Assembly (NCBI RefSeq): GCF_014229245.1
Contig: NZ_JAARZJ010000010.1
Coordinates: 62,001 to 126,000 of the forward strand
Source of the DNA: Listeria farberi
Lineage (GTDB): Bacteria; Bacillota; Bacilli; Lactobacillales; Listeriaceae
Direction: 5' to 3'
DNA length: 64,000 nt
How positions within the stretch are numbered: position 1 is the first letter of the stretch; each line of letters begins with the position of its first letter. Both the position numbers and the translations under genes were made by a program. Shown here in pieces: positions 35,158 to 45,179 of the stretch. The notes under the pieces were generated by a model. That model ran no database searches. It was not told the origin of the DNA and saw nothing but the letters and a program-made list of their open reading frames with translations.

Positions 35158-35991
35158 ATGCTTAAAATTGTAGGCGTCCGTTTTAAAGACGTGGGTAAAA
35201 TATATTATTTCTCACCTGGAGATCTGGAAATCACAGAAAACCAAGGTGTCATCGTTGAAAATGCACAAGGTATCGAATTTGGGAAAACGGTCATTGAACC
35301 GCGCTATGTGGATGAAGAAGATGTCGTTTTACCGCTAAAAAAAGTACTTCGTGTCGCAACAGAAGCAGATTATAAATGTGTCGCTGAAAATGGCGACTCT
35401 TGTCAGAAAGCCTTTTTACTGTGTGATGAAAAAATCCGCGAGCGTGAATTAGATATGAGTTTGGTGGACGTGGATTACACATTTGATCGAAACAAAATTA
35501 TTTTTTACTTTACTGCAGAAGGTCGTGTTGATTTCCGGGAACTCGTGAAAGATTTAGCGTCTGTTTTCCGGACCCGTATCGAACTTCGCCAAATCGGCGT
35601 TCGTGATGAAGCGAAATTGCTTGGTGGGATTGGCCCATGTGGCCGTATGCTTTGCTGTTCCACTTTCCTAGGTGACTTCGAACCTGTTTCTATCAAAATG
35701 GCCAAAGACCAAAACTTGTCCCTTAATCCAACGAAAATCTCTGGTTTATGTGGACGTTTAATGTGCTGTCTGAAATACGAGAATGATGAATATGAGCAAG
35801 CAAAACGTGAAATGCCAGATGTTGGTGTAAAAGTAAAAACTCCAGAAGGCATAGAAGCACGTGTTTCGGGAATCAACTTGCTGTCTAGAATCCTACAAGT
35901 GAGTTTGCCCGAAGAAGAGACGGTTATAGAATACGAATTGGACGAGTTACGCCCATACAACGAATTTCTAAAACAACCGGCAAAGTCTTGA
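35158..35991 (+). CDS. ricT: RicT/YaaT, PSP1-domain protein of the Y-complex
   Basis: A 277-residue PSP1-domain protein. Conserved cysteines cluster in CGRMLCC and CGRLMCC, with another at [13 protein letters not shown], as expected for the RicT subunit of the RicAFT complex that carries 4Fe-4S clusters. In Bacillus this complex works with RNase Y in mRNA maturation and influences competence and biofilm formation. ATG 35158 follows GGGAGG at about 8 bases, five bases after holB. The long frame open from 34987 overlaps holB and is spurious. Confidence 0.92.
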   Translation: MLKIVGVRFKDVGKIYYFSPGDLEITENQGVIVENAQGIEFGKTVIEPRYVDEEDVVLPLKKVLRVATEADYKCVAENGDSCQKAFLLCDEKIRERELDMSLVDVDYTFDRNKIIFYFTAEGRVDFRELVKDLASVFRTRIELRQIGVRDEAKLLGGIGPCGRMLCCSTFLGDFEPVSIKMAKDQNLSLNPTKISGLCGRLMCCLKYENDEYEQAKREMPDVGVKVKTPEGIEARVSGINLLSRILQVSLPEEETVIEYELDELRPYNEFLKQPAKS

Positions 35992-36001
35992 GGTGAAAAA
36001 A

Positions 36002-36391
36002 TTGGATAAAAAAGCTATTTTTGACTCAGTCAGTAATATGGAGGAGCAAATTGGCGAATTGTATCAGCAACTTGGAGATCTAAAGACAAACTTAGGCGAA
36101 ATGTTGGAAGAAAATAACCGATTAAACCTTGAAAATGAACATTTGCGACGCAGACTTTCTTTGACCGATGAAGCAACACCAGAACTTAAAGTCGAAACAG
36201 AGGCTGAACATGGTGTAATGGCGCCCAATCGGAAAGAAGCAATGCAGCAAATGATTGAACTTGGGGAAGGTTATGACAATCTTGTCCAACTTTACAAGGA
36301 AGGATTTCATGTTTGCAATGTACATTTCGGCAGCCCGCGTGGCAATGATGAAGATTGTTTATTTTGTCTGTCCTTGCTCAATAAAAAATAA
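36002..36391 (+). CDS. yabA: Replication initiation control protein YabA
   Basis: A 129-residue protein with an N-terminal leucine zipper-like coiled coil ([20 protein letters not shown]) and a C-terminal zinc module ([10 protein letters not shown] and [12 protein letters not shown]). YabA bridges DnaA and DnaN and restrains re-initiation of replication. TTG 36002 is the start, giving [10 protein letters not shown] as in Bacillus, with GAGGTG 7 bases before. It is followed by a terminator-like hairpin within the operon. Confidence 0.93.
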   Translation: MDKKAIFDSVSNMEEQIGELYQQLGDLKTNLGEMLEENNRLNLENEHLRRRLSLTDEATPELKVETEAEHGVMAPNRKEAMQQMIELGEGYDNLVQLYKEGFHVCNVHFGSPRGNDEDCLFCLSLLNKK

Positions 36392-36393
36392 CA

Positions 36394-36431
36394 TGACGAG
36401 CCTTTCTCGATTCAGGAGAAGGGCTTTTTGT
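36394..36431 (+). terminator. Hairpin between yabA and trmN6
   Basis: GAGCCTTTCTC / GAGAAGGGCTTTTTG. It may reduce read-through to the downstream methyltransferase genes. Confidence 0.65.
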
Positions 36432-36448
36432 TAGAAAAGGTGAATCAT

Positions 36449-37201
36449 TTGGAAAAACTCAAATTAATAGGCGATGAAAGACTCGATTATTTATTAGCAG
36501 AAAATTTGCGGATTATTCAAAGTCCATCGGTATTTTCTTTCTCAATAGATGCGGTTCTCCTTGCAAAATTCAGTTATTTACCAATTCGTAGAGGGAAAAT
36601 AATTGATTTATGTAGCGGAAATGGTATTATTCCCTTGTTACTAAGTACACGAACAAAAGCACAGATAGTTGGTGTGGAAATTCAAGAGCGCCTTGCAGAC
36701 ATGGCCAAAAGAAGTGTATTCTATAATCAACTGGAAGACCAAATTGAAATTATTGAATACGATTTAAATAATATTACTGATTTAATTCCAAAAGAACGTG
36801 CAGATATCGTTACGTGTAATCCACCGTATTTTGCCACTCCGTCTACAAGCTTGAAAAATGAAAACGAACATTACCGTATCGCTCGTCACGAAATTATGTG
36901 TACGCTAGAAGATACAATTCGAGTTGCCGCAAGCCTTTTAAAACAAGGTGGTAAAGCGAATTTTGTTCACAGGCCGGAGCGCTTACTAGATATTATTGAT
37001 TTAATGAGAAAATACCGCTTAGAACCGAAACGTATCCAGCTTGTCCATCCGCGAATCGACCGAGAAGCAAATACAGTTCTCGTAGAAGGCATCAAGGACG
37101 GAAAGCCAGGCGTGAAGTATGTTCCACCTGTTATCGTATATGATGAGTTAGGTGAGTATACCCCGGTTATTAAGGAGATTTTATATGGCGAAAGCGAATG
37201 A
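36449..37201 (+). CDS. trmN6: tRNA1(Val) (adenine37-N6)-methyltransferase family protein (YabB)
   Basis: About 250 residues, class I SAM-dependent methyltransferase. The SAM motif is [15 protein letters not shown] and the N6-adenine signature is CNPPYF. The family (YabB/TrmN6) modifies A37 of tRNA1-Val in E. coli; substrate in Firmicutes is inferred. TTG 36449 is preferred because AAAGGTGA lies about 6 bases upstream. The 3' end overlaps the next gene by 17 bases. Confidence 0.88.
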   Translation: MEKLKLIGDERLDYLLAENLRIIQSPSVFSFSIDAVLLAKFSYLPIRRGKIIDLCSGNGIIPLLLSTRTKAQIVGVEIQERLADMAKRSVFYNQLEDQIEIIEYDLNNITDLIPKERADIVTCNPPYFATPSTSLKNENEHYRIARHEIMCTLEDTIRVAASLLKQGGKANFVHRPERLLDIIDLMRKYRLEPKRIQLVHPRIDREANTVLVEGIKDGKPGVKYVPPVIVYDELGEYTPVIKEILYGESE

Positions 37202-37457
37202 ACATTTCTTTTATGTACTAAAATGTAGCGATAATTCTTATTATGGCGGCTATACGACGGATGTAACGCGCCGAGAAGCCGAGCACAATGCGGGAATTAG
37301 ATGCAAATACACTAAAACACGCCGCCCAGTAAAAGTCATCCATTTTGAAAAATTTGAAACGAGAAGTGAAGCCACTAAAGCTGAAGCTGCTTTCAAAAAA
37401 CTATCGCGCAAAAATAAAGACAGCTACTTAAGCGAACGGGAGGAAGAGTCGAAATGA
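37185..37457 (+). CDS. yazA: GIY-YIG nuclease-superfamily protein (YazA)
   Basis: A 90-residue single-domain UPF0213 protein. The GIY-YIG core reads [16 protein letters not shown], followed by the conserved RREAEHN and a late acidic ExK segment. The function of this small family is not established; structure-specific DNA cleavage is possible. ATG 37185 is preceded by AAGGAG and lies inside the end of trmN6. It overlaps rsmI by four bases (ATGA). Confidence 0.9.
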   Translation: MAKANEHFFYVLKCSDNSYYGGYTTDVTRREAEHNAGIRCKYTKTRRPVKVIHFEKFETRSEATKAEAAFKKLSRKNKDSYLSEREEESK

Positions 37458-38335
37458 TAAAAAGTCAAAAAAGTTTCAGCGGTGCTAGTCAAGGAGCATT
37501 GTATTTAGTGCCTACACCGATTGGTAATTTAGAAGATATGACATTCCGTGCAATCCGTATGCTTAAAGAAGCAGACATTATTGCAGCGGAAGACACGCGA
37601 AATACTGTGAAACTGTTAAATCATTTTGAAATTACGACCCGAATGACGAGTTATCATCAATTTACAAAAGAAAATAAAGAAGATAATATTATTCAGCGGA
37701 TGATAGATGGCGAAGTGGTGGCGCTAGTTAGTGATGCTGGCATGCCGTCTATTTCTGACCCGGGATACGAACTTGTTCAGAGTGCGCTAAATGCTAATAT
37801 TCCAGTCATTCCACTGCCAGGAGCTAATGCTGCTCTAACTGCACTGATTGCGTCGGGTCTAGCACCCCAGCCATTTTATTTTTACGGATTTCTTCCACGC
37901 CAAAACAAAGATCGTACCCAAGCGATTGAAAAACTAGCGGCGCGCGAAGAAACGTGGATTTTATATGAATCACCACATCGTTTAAAAGAAACTTTAAAAG
38001 CGATTATTAAAATCACTGGAAATGACCGGAAAATAGTTCTGTGTCGAGAACTTACAAAACGATTTGAAGAGTTTTTACGAGGAACAATTGAAGATGCGCT
38101 AAGCTGGGCAGTGGACGAAGAAATCCGCGGTGAATTTTGCTTAATTATTGAAGGAAATGCCAATCCACCACTTGCAGAAGAGCAACTATGGTGGCAAGAA
38201 CTTGATATTAAATCACACGTAAGCACGGTAATGGAACAGGAAAATATTAGTTCTAAAGATGCTATTAAAACTGTTATGAAAGTGAGAAATCTACCCAAAA
38301 GAGAAGTTTACTCTGCTTATCATGAAATAAAATAA
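37454..38335 (+). CDS. rsmI: 16S rRNA (cytidine1402-2'-O)-methyltransferase
   Basis: A 293-residue tetrapyrrole-methylase-fold protein. Visible family motifs are LVPTPIGNLEDMTFRAI, AEDTRNT, VSDAGMPSISDPG and YESPHRL. It methylates the ribose of C1402 in 16S rRNA together with RsmH. It is translationally coupled to yazA and is the last gene of the operon. Confidence 0.94.
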   Translation: MIKSQKSFSGASQGALYLVPTPIGNLEDMTFRAIRMLKEADIIAAEDTRNTVKLLNHFEITTRMTSYHQFTKENKEDNIIQRMIDGEVVALVSDAGMPSISDPGYELVQSALNANIPVIPLPGANAALTALIASGLAPQPFYFYGFLPRQNKDRTQAIEKLAAREETWILYESPHRLKETLKAIIKITGNDRKIVLCRELTKRFEEFLRGTIEDALSWAVDEEIRGEFCLIIEGNANPPLAEEQLWWQELDIKSHVSTVMEQENISSKDAIKTVMKVRNLPKREVYSAYHEIK

Positions 38336-38380
38336 AATCATGCGCGAGCCCTTAAAAAAGACTTCGCGCATGATTTTTTT
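38336..38380. terminator. Bidirectional terminator rsmI / abrB
   Basis: AAAATCATGCGCGA / TCGCGCATGATTTTTT between convergent genes. Confidence 0.88.
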
Positions 38381-38663
38381 ATAATGTATCCCCAAAGCGG
38401 CGTTTAATTTCTTCCATTAATTCCGCAGCACCTTCTTTACTGAGTGTCAATTTGCCATCTGCGAATTTTTTATTATCAACAGAAAATTCACCAGTAATGT
38501 CACAAACCAAACCAGCAGAATACTTTTTCAATATAATTGCATCTTCATCAGTAAAAATTTCTAAAGAATCTTTTACGTTTAAATTCATTGTCCGTCTGAT
38601 TTCAATTGGGATAACGACACGACCTAACTCATCGATTTTTCTTACCATTCCAGTTGATTTCAT
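38379..38663 (-). CDS. abrB: AbrB-family transition-state regulator
   Basis: A 94-residue swapped-hairpin DNA-binding protein, nearly identical in pattern to Bacillus AbrB at the N-terminus (MKSTGMVRKIDELGRVVIPI). Its C-terminal multimerisation domain contains a Cys at the position of the AbrB Cys. AbrB regulates post-exponential genes; in non-sporulating Listeria the regulon is less clear. GAAGGTG precedes the ATG on the minus strand. Confidence 0.92.
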   Translation of the reverse strand: MKSTGMVRKIDELGRVVIPIEIRRTMNLNVKDSLEIFTDEDAIILKKYSAGLVCDITGEFSVDNKKFADGKLTLSKEGAAELMEEIKRRFGDTL

Positions 38664-38777
38664 TTTTTCACCTTCTTGATAATTTTAATTCATTTTAACA
38701 GATTATGAATATAATAGGAATGAATTCGAGAAGAAAAGGGTATAGACCATAAGCAGAAGAATTAGGGGGAATAAAAA

Positions 38778-39635
38778 ATGAATATAGTTATAGCATTAAT
38801 CCCGGCAGTAATGTGGGGGATTATGCCATTAGTTGTTTCGAAAATTGGTGGTAAGCCGAGGCAACAAATTATTGGTACAACATTCGGGGCACTAGCTTTC
38901 GCAATAGGTGTTTTTATTTTTACAAATCCAGAATATACAGCCACAATTATTATTGCTAGTTTTATTTCTGGGGCATTTTGGAGCTTAGGGCAAATGAATC
39001 AGTTTCGGGCCTTTACGCAAGTGGGCGTTTCTAAAACAATGCCACTTTCAACAGGAATGCAATTAGTCGGTACTTCACTGTTTGGTGTTTTTGCGTTCCA
39101 CGAATGGGGAACGACATCTAAATTAATTCTAGGTTTTTCCGCATTAGCACTTATTATTATCGGGATATTTTTAACGAGTTATCAACAACATAAAGACGAA
39201 AATTCTGGACAAAATATGAAAAAAGGAATTGTTACTTTACTTATTTCATCAGTAGGTTATGTAGGATATGTTGTTATCACTCGCTGGTTTGATATTAGTG
39301 GATGGGATGCGATTTTACCTCAAGCAATCGGTATGGTAGTCGCAGGATTATTATTCTCTATTAAGTCTGAAGAAAAACGTTTTACAAAACAAACATGGTT
39401 AAATATGATTCCAGGGGTCATGTGGGCCACTGGTAACTTGGCTTTACTCTTCTCAAACAAATTGGTTGGGATTGCCACAGGTTTTTCACTTTCACAAATG
39501 GGTGTTGTAATCTCGACCATTGGAGGAATCCTTTTCCTAGGGGAGAAAAAAACCAAGAAAGAACTTATTCTGGTCATTATCGGAGTCATCTTAGTTATTA
39601 TCGGTGGAACGATGATAGGAATCGCTAAAAGCTAA
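38778..39635 (+). CDS. glcU: Glucose uptake protein GlcU (copy 1)
   Basis: A 285-residue, ten-segment membrane protein of the GRP/DMT sugar-transporter family, starting [20 protein letters not shown]. It imports glucose by proton symport, outside the PTS. AGGGGG lies before ATG 38778. A paralog of the same length is at 45180-46040. It corresponds to Lmo0169. Confidence 0.9.
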
Positions 39636-39697
39636 GACTGAGCTTCCGGTTTGATATAATGCTATACTTAAATTAATCTAAACTAAAGGTGGTTATG

Positions 39698-40963
39698 TTG
39701 AAAATGAATGCGAAATTAGAAGTGAATGGTGAACTTGTAAAAGAATCTTATGTTTATTTATTATCGCGGTATCTCGTTTTACGTCAAGAAAATTTTGATA
39801 CAAAAGAAGATAAAATTCCATATAACACCCTTAAGCATAATTCGATCTCACCAGCAGACGCGAATTTTGTAAATCCTAACTTTGACGTGGTTTATTCAGA
39901 GGCTTGGATTGCTGTAGACGACGATAATGCTGTTGTTTTAGAAGTACCAGAAATTAAAAACCGTTACTACACAGTTCAAATTCTAGATGGTTGGGGTGAA
40001 GTGGTAACAAATATCAATGAACGTAATTATCCGGATCACCCATATGGAAAATTTGCTTTCGTTAAAAAAGGAACAAATCCTTCCATTCCAAGTGATGCTG
40101 TAAAAATCGAATTACCATCAGAAAAAGTGAAAGTGCTTCTTCGTGTAGAACAAAAAGACGATCCAGATGGTGCAGTAAAACTTCAAAAAGCATTCAAATT
40201 TGACGCGCCAGATAATATAAAAATCAAAGAACCACTTGAAATCCCACATTTCACTAATGCAGATTTCTTGTTAGAAGAAATCTATTCCAATTTAGAAGAA
40301 TTACTAGCAACTTATCCTGATAAAATGCCTAAAGCACCTGAATTTCAAGATAAAGCAAGACAAGTTGCAGCTTATATTGAGCTTGGAGACGAGCAAAAAG
40401 CAGAAGTAAGAAACCTCATAATAAAAGAAGCTATTCCTTATTTTACTGATGGGGCAAAAGGTTTCGGAACGCAAAAAGGCGGATGGTCAGTTACTTATGT
40501 GGCAGGAGCATTTGAAAACGATATTTTAGCACGAGCAATTATTAATTATGGAGGCATCTGGGCAAATTCTATCCAAGAAGCTTTATATTTCATTGGTCAA
40601 AAAGGTACAGATGGTGAGCTTCTAAATGGAGATAAAGTCTACAAAATTCATTTTCCGAAAGAACAACTTCCAAATAGTTTAGCAGAAGCTTTCTGGTCCG
40701 TTACACTTTACGGGGTCCCAGACTATCATGTTATTCCGAATGATTTAAATAAATTTAGCATCAATGATTATACTGGACCTAAAACAAATGATGATGGAAG
40801 TCTAACCCTTTATATCGCAGCTGAAAAACCAGCAGATATTAACCCAGGTAACTGGTTACCAAGTAAAGCTGGCAAAAATTTCTCGTTAAACTTCCGCTTA
40901 TATGTTCCAAAAAAAGAAGTATTAGAAGGAAAAGTATTTTTACCACCACTTGAAGTACAATAA
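39698..40963 (+). CDS. DUF1254/DUF1214-domain protein
   Basis: About 421 residues with a DUF1254 segment (YTVQILDGWGEVVTNIN) and a C-terminal DUF1214 segment (FWSVTLYGVPDYHVIPNDLN, KNFSLNFRLYVPKKE). It has no signal peptide and the biochemical role is unknown. The start is uncertain: ATG 39695, TTG 39698 and ATG 39704 all follow AAAGGTGG; TTG 39698 has the best spacing. It corresponds to Lmo0170 and is separated from glcU by 60 bases without a terminator, so cotranscription is possible. Confidence 0.8.
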   Translation: MKMNAKLEVNGELVKESYVYLLSRYLVLRQENFDTKEDKIPYNTLKHNSISPADANFVNPNFDVVYSEAWIAVDDDNAVVLEVPEIKNRYYTVQILDGWGEVVTNINERNYPDHPYGKFAFVKKGTNPSIPSDAVKIELPSEKVKVLLRVEQKDDPDGAVKLQKAFKFDAPDNIKIKEPLEIPHFTNADFLLEEIYSNLEELLATYPDKMPKAPEFQDKARQVAAYIELGDEQKAEVRNLIIKEAIPYFTDGAKGFGTQKGGWSVTYVAGAFENDILARAIINYGGIWANSIQEALYFIGQKGTDGELLNGDKVYKIHFPKEQLPNSLAEAFWSVTLYGVPDYHVIPNDLNKFSINDYTGPKTNDDGSLTLYIAAEKPADINPGNWLPSKAGKNFSLNFRLYVPKKEVLEGKVFLPPLEVQ

Positions 40964-40982
40964 ATTAATCAGTTAATAAATT

Positions 40983-41033
40983 CTAAGCATGTAGATGCCT
41001 TTAATAAAGGTATCTACATGCTTAGTTTTTTTT
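40983..41033 (+). terminator. Strong terminator
   Basis: CTAAGCATGTAGATGCCTTT / AAAGGTATCTACATGCTTAG plus T9; about a 20-bp stem. Confidence 0.92.
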
Positions 41034-41237
41034 GAGAAAGTGATTCTTATACATTTTATATTCTCAATATACTTTTTTAATATATATGATTTCATTTTGC
41101 GCCATTTGTTCATTAAAAAGACATAGATACAGCGGTTACTCTCTTTTATTGATACTAAAAATAGAAAAAAATCTTTGTGAAGTCTGTTATTATAAGTAGT
41201 GTTAAATAATATTAATGACAATCTGGAGGAAACGAAA

Positions 41238-43601
41238 ATGAGGAAGTTAACTACTGCTGTCTCTCTTGCTTTGTGTTTTAGTCTAGTTAGTCCAAGTATT
41301 TATGCCAGTGCGGAGGAAACTATAACTAAGGAAGCTATTACTGAACAAGAGGTAAACAGTAACTTAGAGAATAACGATAATAAATCTAATAGCTCAACTG
41401 ATAATCAAATAGAAGAGGAACAAGAGCCGATCAATGAGGAACCTATCCCAACTCCCCCTACTGAATCTAAAGTAGTTAAAAGTGATAAATTAACATCAAA
41501 CTCCACAAATTCCACAAATGAAAATACGTATGCTACTTTTTTCCCTGATGCTAATTTAGCCAAAATAATTGCTAAAACAATTACTGGTAGTGAAGATATA
41601 AATGTAGGAGTAACTGAAAGCCAGTTGCAAAGTATTACAAACTTAGATGCTTCTAACAAGAATATCTCTAACCTTGCAGGAATAGAACACTTAACAAACT
41701 TACAATCAATAAACCTAAGTTCTAATAACTTAACGAATATAAACCAATTAGTAAGTATGCCTAAGCTCGAATCTATAAATGCAGCAAATAATGAAATAAC
41801 CTCAACTTTGCACCTAACAAACCCTGCATCAGCAATAATTACCTTGGATTTAAGAGGTAACCACATCACAGAATTAGATATTGAAAATCAACCTAAGCTA
41901 ACAAATTTATATATTAATGAGTTGGAAGTACAGAGTTTAACTTTAAAAAATCTAGAGAGCTTAGACAGTATAGGTAGAGTTGCTGCTGCTGTTACAATTG
42001 ACTGGGGCGAGCTCGAAAGTATAACATTAAGCAACTTACCAAAAATTACAAGAGTTGATATTAGTGGTAATTATTTAGATAGTGACACCATAAACATAGA
42101 AAATCTTTCAGCCGTTACGAGCATGGATTTTAGCAGTAATGAGCTTACTAAATTACCACAACTTAATAATCTTCCTGTACTGACTTCACTTAATGTAAGA
42201 AATAATAAAATAGACAAACTTGAAACAGCTAAACTAGCTAATTTATCCAGCCTTAAAACGATAAATGCTGAAAAACAATCAATTACACTTCCAAAAACGA
42301 TAGCAGCAAAAAACTTAACTATCTCGAATAAGATTGAAAACTTAGCGGGAAAAATAGTTACGCCAAAAACGATTTCTAACAATGGAACCTATTCAAATCA
42401 AAACATCATTTGGTCAAGAGAAAATTTAACAGATCTATCTAAAGTTTCCTATACGTTTGACGAAGTGATTAATAGCTCGACAATTACCGGAAAATACACT
42501 GGTACAGTGAACCAACCGGTGGAAGTAAAAGCTTTACCAGTTATTTCCGCTGATAAGAACATTTCTTATAATCCAGTAAACGCAGTAGACGAAGCAACAT
42601 TTTTACGGGATATTCATGCATCTGCTTCTGAAAATGCGCAAATTACTAGTGACTATAAGGAAGTAGTCGACTTTACAACACCAGGTGATTATACAGTTAC
42701 GCTACAAGCAACAAATAGTTATGGTTTAGAAGCGGAGGCTGTTTCTGTTGTAGTGCATATTAATGACATTCAAAAACCACAAGTAACAGTTGCTAATAGT
42801 GAACTTTCATTGGAAGTTGGCACAGAATTAACTAGTGAATTGCTTCTTGCTAAATCTGGAGCAAATGTTACTGATGCTTACGATAATGATATTAAGATGG
42901 ATGTGGATATAAATGAAGTAGATACTAATAAATTAGGAACTTATGAAGCTTTCATAACTGCTAAAAGTAAAAGTGGTGCTTCGGCAGACCCTATTAAAAT
43001 TACCATCAAAATTGTTGATACTGAAAAACCTGTTATTCAAGTCGATAATTCGGAAATAACCGTTGCGAAAGATAGTAAAATTACAGATGAACTAGTCATT
43101 ACCGAAGCAGGAATTACAGCGACAGATAACTACGATGAAGAATTAAGTATACATGTAGATTTTTCCGAAGTTGATACTTCTAAACCGGGTAGCTATAAAG
43201 CAATGATTTTTACAGAAGATTTATCTGGAAATCGTTCAGAAACAATTGTTACTGTAAAAGTATCAGAAGCTAAAGTAGCAGAACCCACTACTGAACACAG
43301 TGATAGCAGCAATAGTGAAAGTAACAATAGTGAAAAAAGCTTAAGTAATACGATTACAGATGAATTAAACGAAACAATAGCTAAATATGTACCAAGCTAT
43401 AAGCCAAAAGAAAAGTCAGCTTTAACACTTGAAAAAACTTCAACTAAAGAAATTGGAAAGGATTTAAAAGCACATTTACCAACCAATCAAAATCCTATAA
43501 AACTTCCAAAAACTGGTGATACTACCGATTTGATCTTCGTATTTATGGGAGTGCTCATGTTAGCTGGATTAACAACTTCTAAAATTAAAAAAAATAATTA
43601 A
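41238..43601 (+). CDS. Internalin-like LRR protein with LPXTG anchor
   Basis: About 787 residues from ATG 41238 (GGAGG 10 bases upstream). The signal peptide ends at YASAEE. A Ser/Asn-rich stretch, internalin N-cap (YATFFPDANLAKIIAKTI) and about ten irregular leucine-rich repeats (NLQSINLSSNNLTNI, ITRVDISGNYL) follow. Then come an Ig-like inter-repeat region, one immunoglobulin-like repeat beginning LPVISADKNISY and two bacterial Ig-type repeats (VANSELSLEVG, VDNSEITVAKD). The end is LPKTGD, a hydrophobic segment and KIKKNN. A surface protein of internalin class, related to Lmo0171; ligand unknown. Confidence 0.87.
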   Translation: MRKLTTAVSLALCFSLVSPSIYASAEETITKEAITEQEVNSNLENNDNKSNSSTDNQIEEEQEPINEEPIPTPPTESKVVKSDKLTSNSTNSTNENTYATFFPDANLAKIIAKTITGSEDINVGVTESQLQSITNLDASNKNISNLAGIEHLTNLQSINLSSNNLTNINQLVSMPKLESINAANNEITSTLHLTNPASAIITLDLRGNHITELDIENQPKLTNLYINELEVQSLTLKNLESLDSIGRVAAAVTIDWGELESITLSNLPKITRVDISGNYLDSDTINIENLSAVTSMDFSSNELTKLPQLNNLPVLTSLNVRNNKIDKLETAKLANLSSLKTINAEKQSITLPKTIAAKNLTISNKIENLAGKIVTPKTISNNGTYSNQNIIWSRENLTDLSKVSYTFDEVINSSTITGKYTGTVNQPVEVKALPVISADKNISYNPVNAVDEATFLRDIHASASENAQITSDYKEVVDFTTPGDYTVTLQATNSYGLEAEAVSVVVHINDIQKPQVTVANSELSLEVGTELTSELLLAKSGANVTDAYDNDIKMDVDINEVDTNKLGTYEAFITAKSKSGASADPIKITIKIVDTEKPVIQVDNSEITVAKDSKITDELVITEAGITATDNYDEELSIHVDFSEVDTSKPGSYKAMIFTEDLSGNRSETIVTVKVSEAKVAEPTTEHSDSSNSESNNSEKSLSNTITDELNETIAKYVPSYKPKEKSALTLEKTSTKEIGKDLKAHLPTNQNPIKLPKTGDTTDLIFVFMGVLMLAGLTTSKIKKNN

Positions 43602-43610
43602 TCAAAATAA

Positions 43611-43650
43611 AAAATCACCCAGTAAAAAATTTTACTGGGTGATTTTTTTT
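43611..43650. terminator. Bidirectional terminator
   Basis: AAAAATCACCCAGTAAAA / TTTTACTGGGTGATTTTTTT between convergent surface-protein genes. Confidence 0.9.
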
Positions 43651-44908
43651 ATTTCTTTTTAAAGAATAGAAGTGGAGTACTTATTAGAATAAGCAAACCG
43701 CCCAAAATTTTAGCGAAGATGCTTTGATTAGTATCGCCAGTTGTTGGTAGAGATGTATGGGTTGTTTTCTTTTCTGAAGAAGTAGTAGAAGTATGCGGAA
43801 CACTTTCTTTTATAGGTACAGTTACCTTTTCAGTAGGCTTTGTTACAGCTGATTTTTTTACTACCGGAGTAACTGAATTTTCAACCACCGGCGTAGAGTT
43901 TACAATATCCTTTTTATAAATATAATTAACCGTCTGAGCAGTGTCAGTAAAAGTACCCATTGCATTTTCGGGTGTGCTTTCTAAAGAATAACCAGAGATT
44001 TTTTTGCTAGTTGACTGATAATCGCTATCTATAATTCCGGTTAATGTATCTGATTCTGCTAGTTTATTTCCAGCACTATCAAGGTAATTAACAGTTACTT
44101 CTGCTCCAGCTACAGGTGTAGGATTAGCGATGTGCACTTTGACATTGATTGTGTTTGATACGTTACCAGCTCTGTCTGTTGCTTGCACATTCACAGAATA
44201 ATTACCAGCAACTAATAGGTCAACTGCAGAAGAAAAATTGCTTGTTAGACTGACAGTAGAATCATAATTATCAGTAACACTTGCATTAATATCGGTTAAA
44301 AATTGTTCTTCTGTAATGTTACTTCCTGGACTGTAAGAGATATCCGTTTTATCTGCTGAAACAATAGGAGCATTAATGTCTTTTGGCTTTAAAGTTCCAC
44401 GAGTTGTCGTTTCGTTGTTAGCCCTGTCTTTGCTTGTAGCAGTCAATGTCGCGAGCAAGGAATCAATATTTGCTTCTCCGCCTTCACCTGAATAAGAAGT
44501 TTTCCATTCCATTTTTATTTTCGATTTTGATAAACTGTCCCAACTAGTGACTTTATCAAACTTATAGGTAATAGAATTAGTTTCCTTATCATAGTTAGTT
44601 GTACCAGTTTGATCAGTAATATCTTCCTCGCCTACAAAAATATGCAAATTCGTATAATCCATACCAGTAGGAAGTACTAATTTTATTTCAAATTGATAGT
44701 TTTCTGGAGTTTGCCCAGTTAAATCAGGCATAGTAAGAGTAGTTGTATATTTATATGGAACATTCACGTTTTCGCTTATATTTTGTAGTAAGGAAATATT
44801 ATTTGTACGGTTAGTATCAGCCTGGGCAGAAATGGGTGTAATCGCTATTTGGCCAGCAAGAGAGCCTAAAATAATGAGGCTGGTGATGGTTTTTTTCTTA
44901 GTAAACAT
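43649..44908 (-). CDS. LPXTG surface protein with Ig-like and MucBP domains
   Basis: A 419-residue protein: signal peptide ending ISAQAD, an N-terminal beta domain (about 40-190), an Ig-like repeat (VSADKTDISYSPGSNITEEQ) of the same kind as in the internalin-like neighbour, and a MucBP domain (VTVNYLDSAGNKLAESDT). A Thr/Ser/Pro-rich spacer, LPTTGD, hydrophobic segment and KKK tail follow. It is likely involved in binding mucin or host glycans. It corresponds in place to Lmo0175. The insertion-sequence genes of that region in EGD-e are absent here. Confidence 0.85.
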   Translation of the reverse strand: MFTKKKTITSLIILGSLAGQIAITPISAQADTNRTNNISLLQNISENVNVPYKYTTTLTMPDLTGQTPENYQFEIKLVLPTGMDYTNLHIFVGEEDITDQTGTTNYDKETNSITYKFDKVTSWDSLSKSKIKMEWKTSYSGEGGEANIDSLLATLTATSKDRANNETTTRGTLKPKDINAPIVSADKTDISYSPGSNITEEQFLTDINASVTDNYDSTVSLTSNFSSAVDLLVAGNYSVNVQATDRAGNVSNTINVKVHIANPTPVAGAEVTVNYLDSAGNKLAESDTLTGIIDSDYQSTSKKISGYSLESTPENAMGTFTDTAQTVNYIYKKDIVNSTPVVENSVTPVVKKSAVTKPTEKVTVPIKESVPHTSTTSSEKKTTHTSLPTTGDTNQSIFAKILGGLLILISTPLLFFKKK

Positions 44909-45179
44909 TTTTAAAATAACCTCTTTCCTAATAATGGACTTTATATATTATTATTGTAGCACTTAAATTTAGAGGGATAGTTTAATAATAGTAGTATTAC
45001 CAGCTCATTATTTGTCTAAAATATGACTAATGAGAATCATAAAAAGAGGGAGAAATACTTGGTTACTTCGTTCTAGATAAGTGTTTTTTACTCTGAAACC
45101 CTCTATCATCTTCCTGTTATTTCAGATATAATAAAGTAATTGAAAACTAAATTTAACGGCAAACAAGGAGGAAAACGAT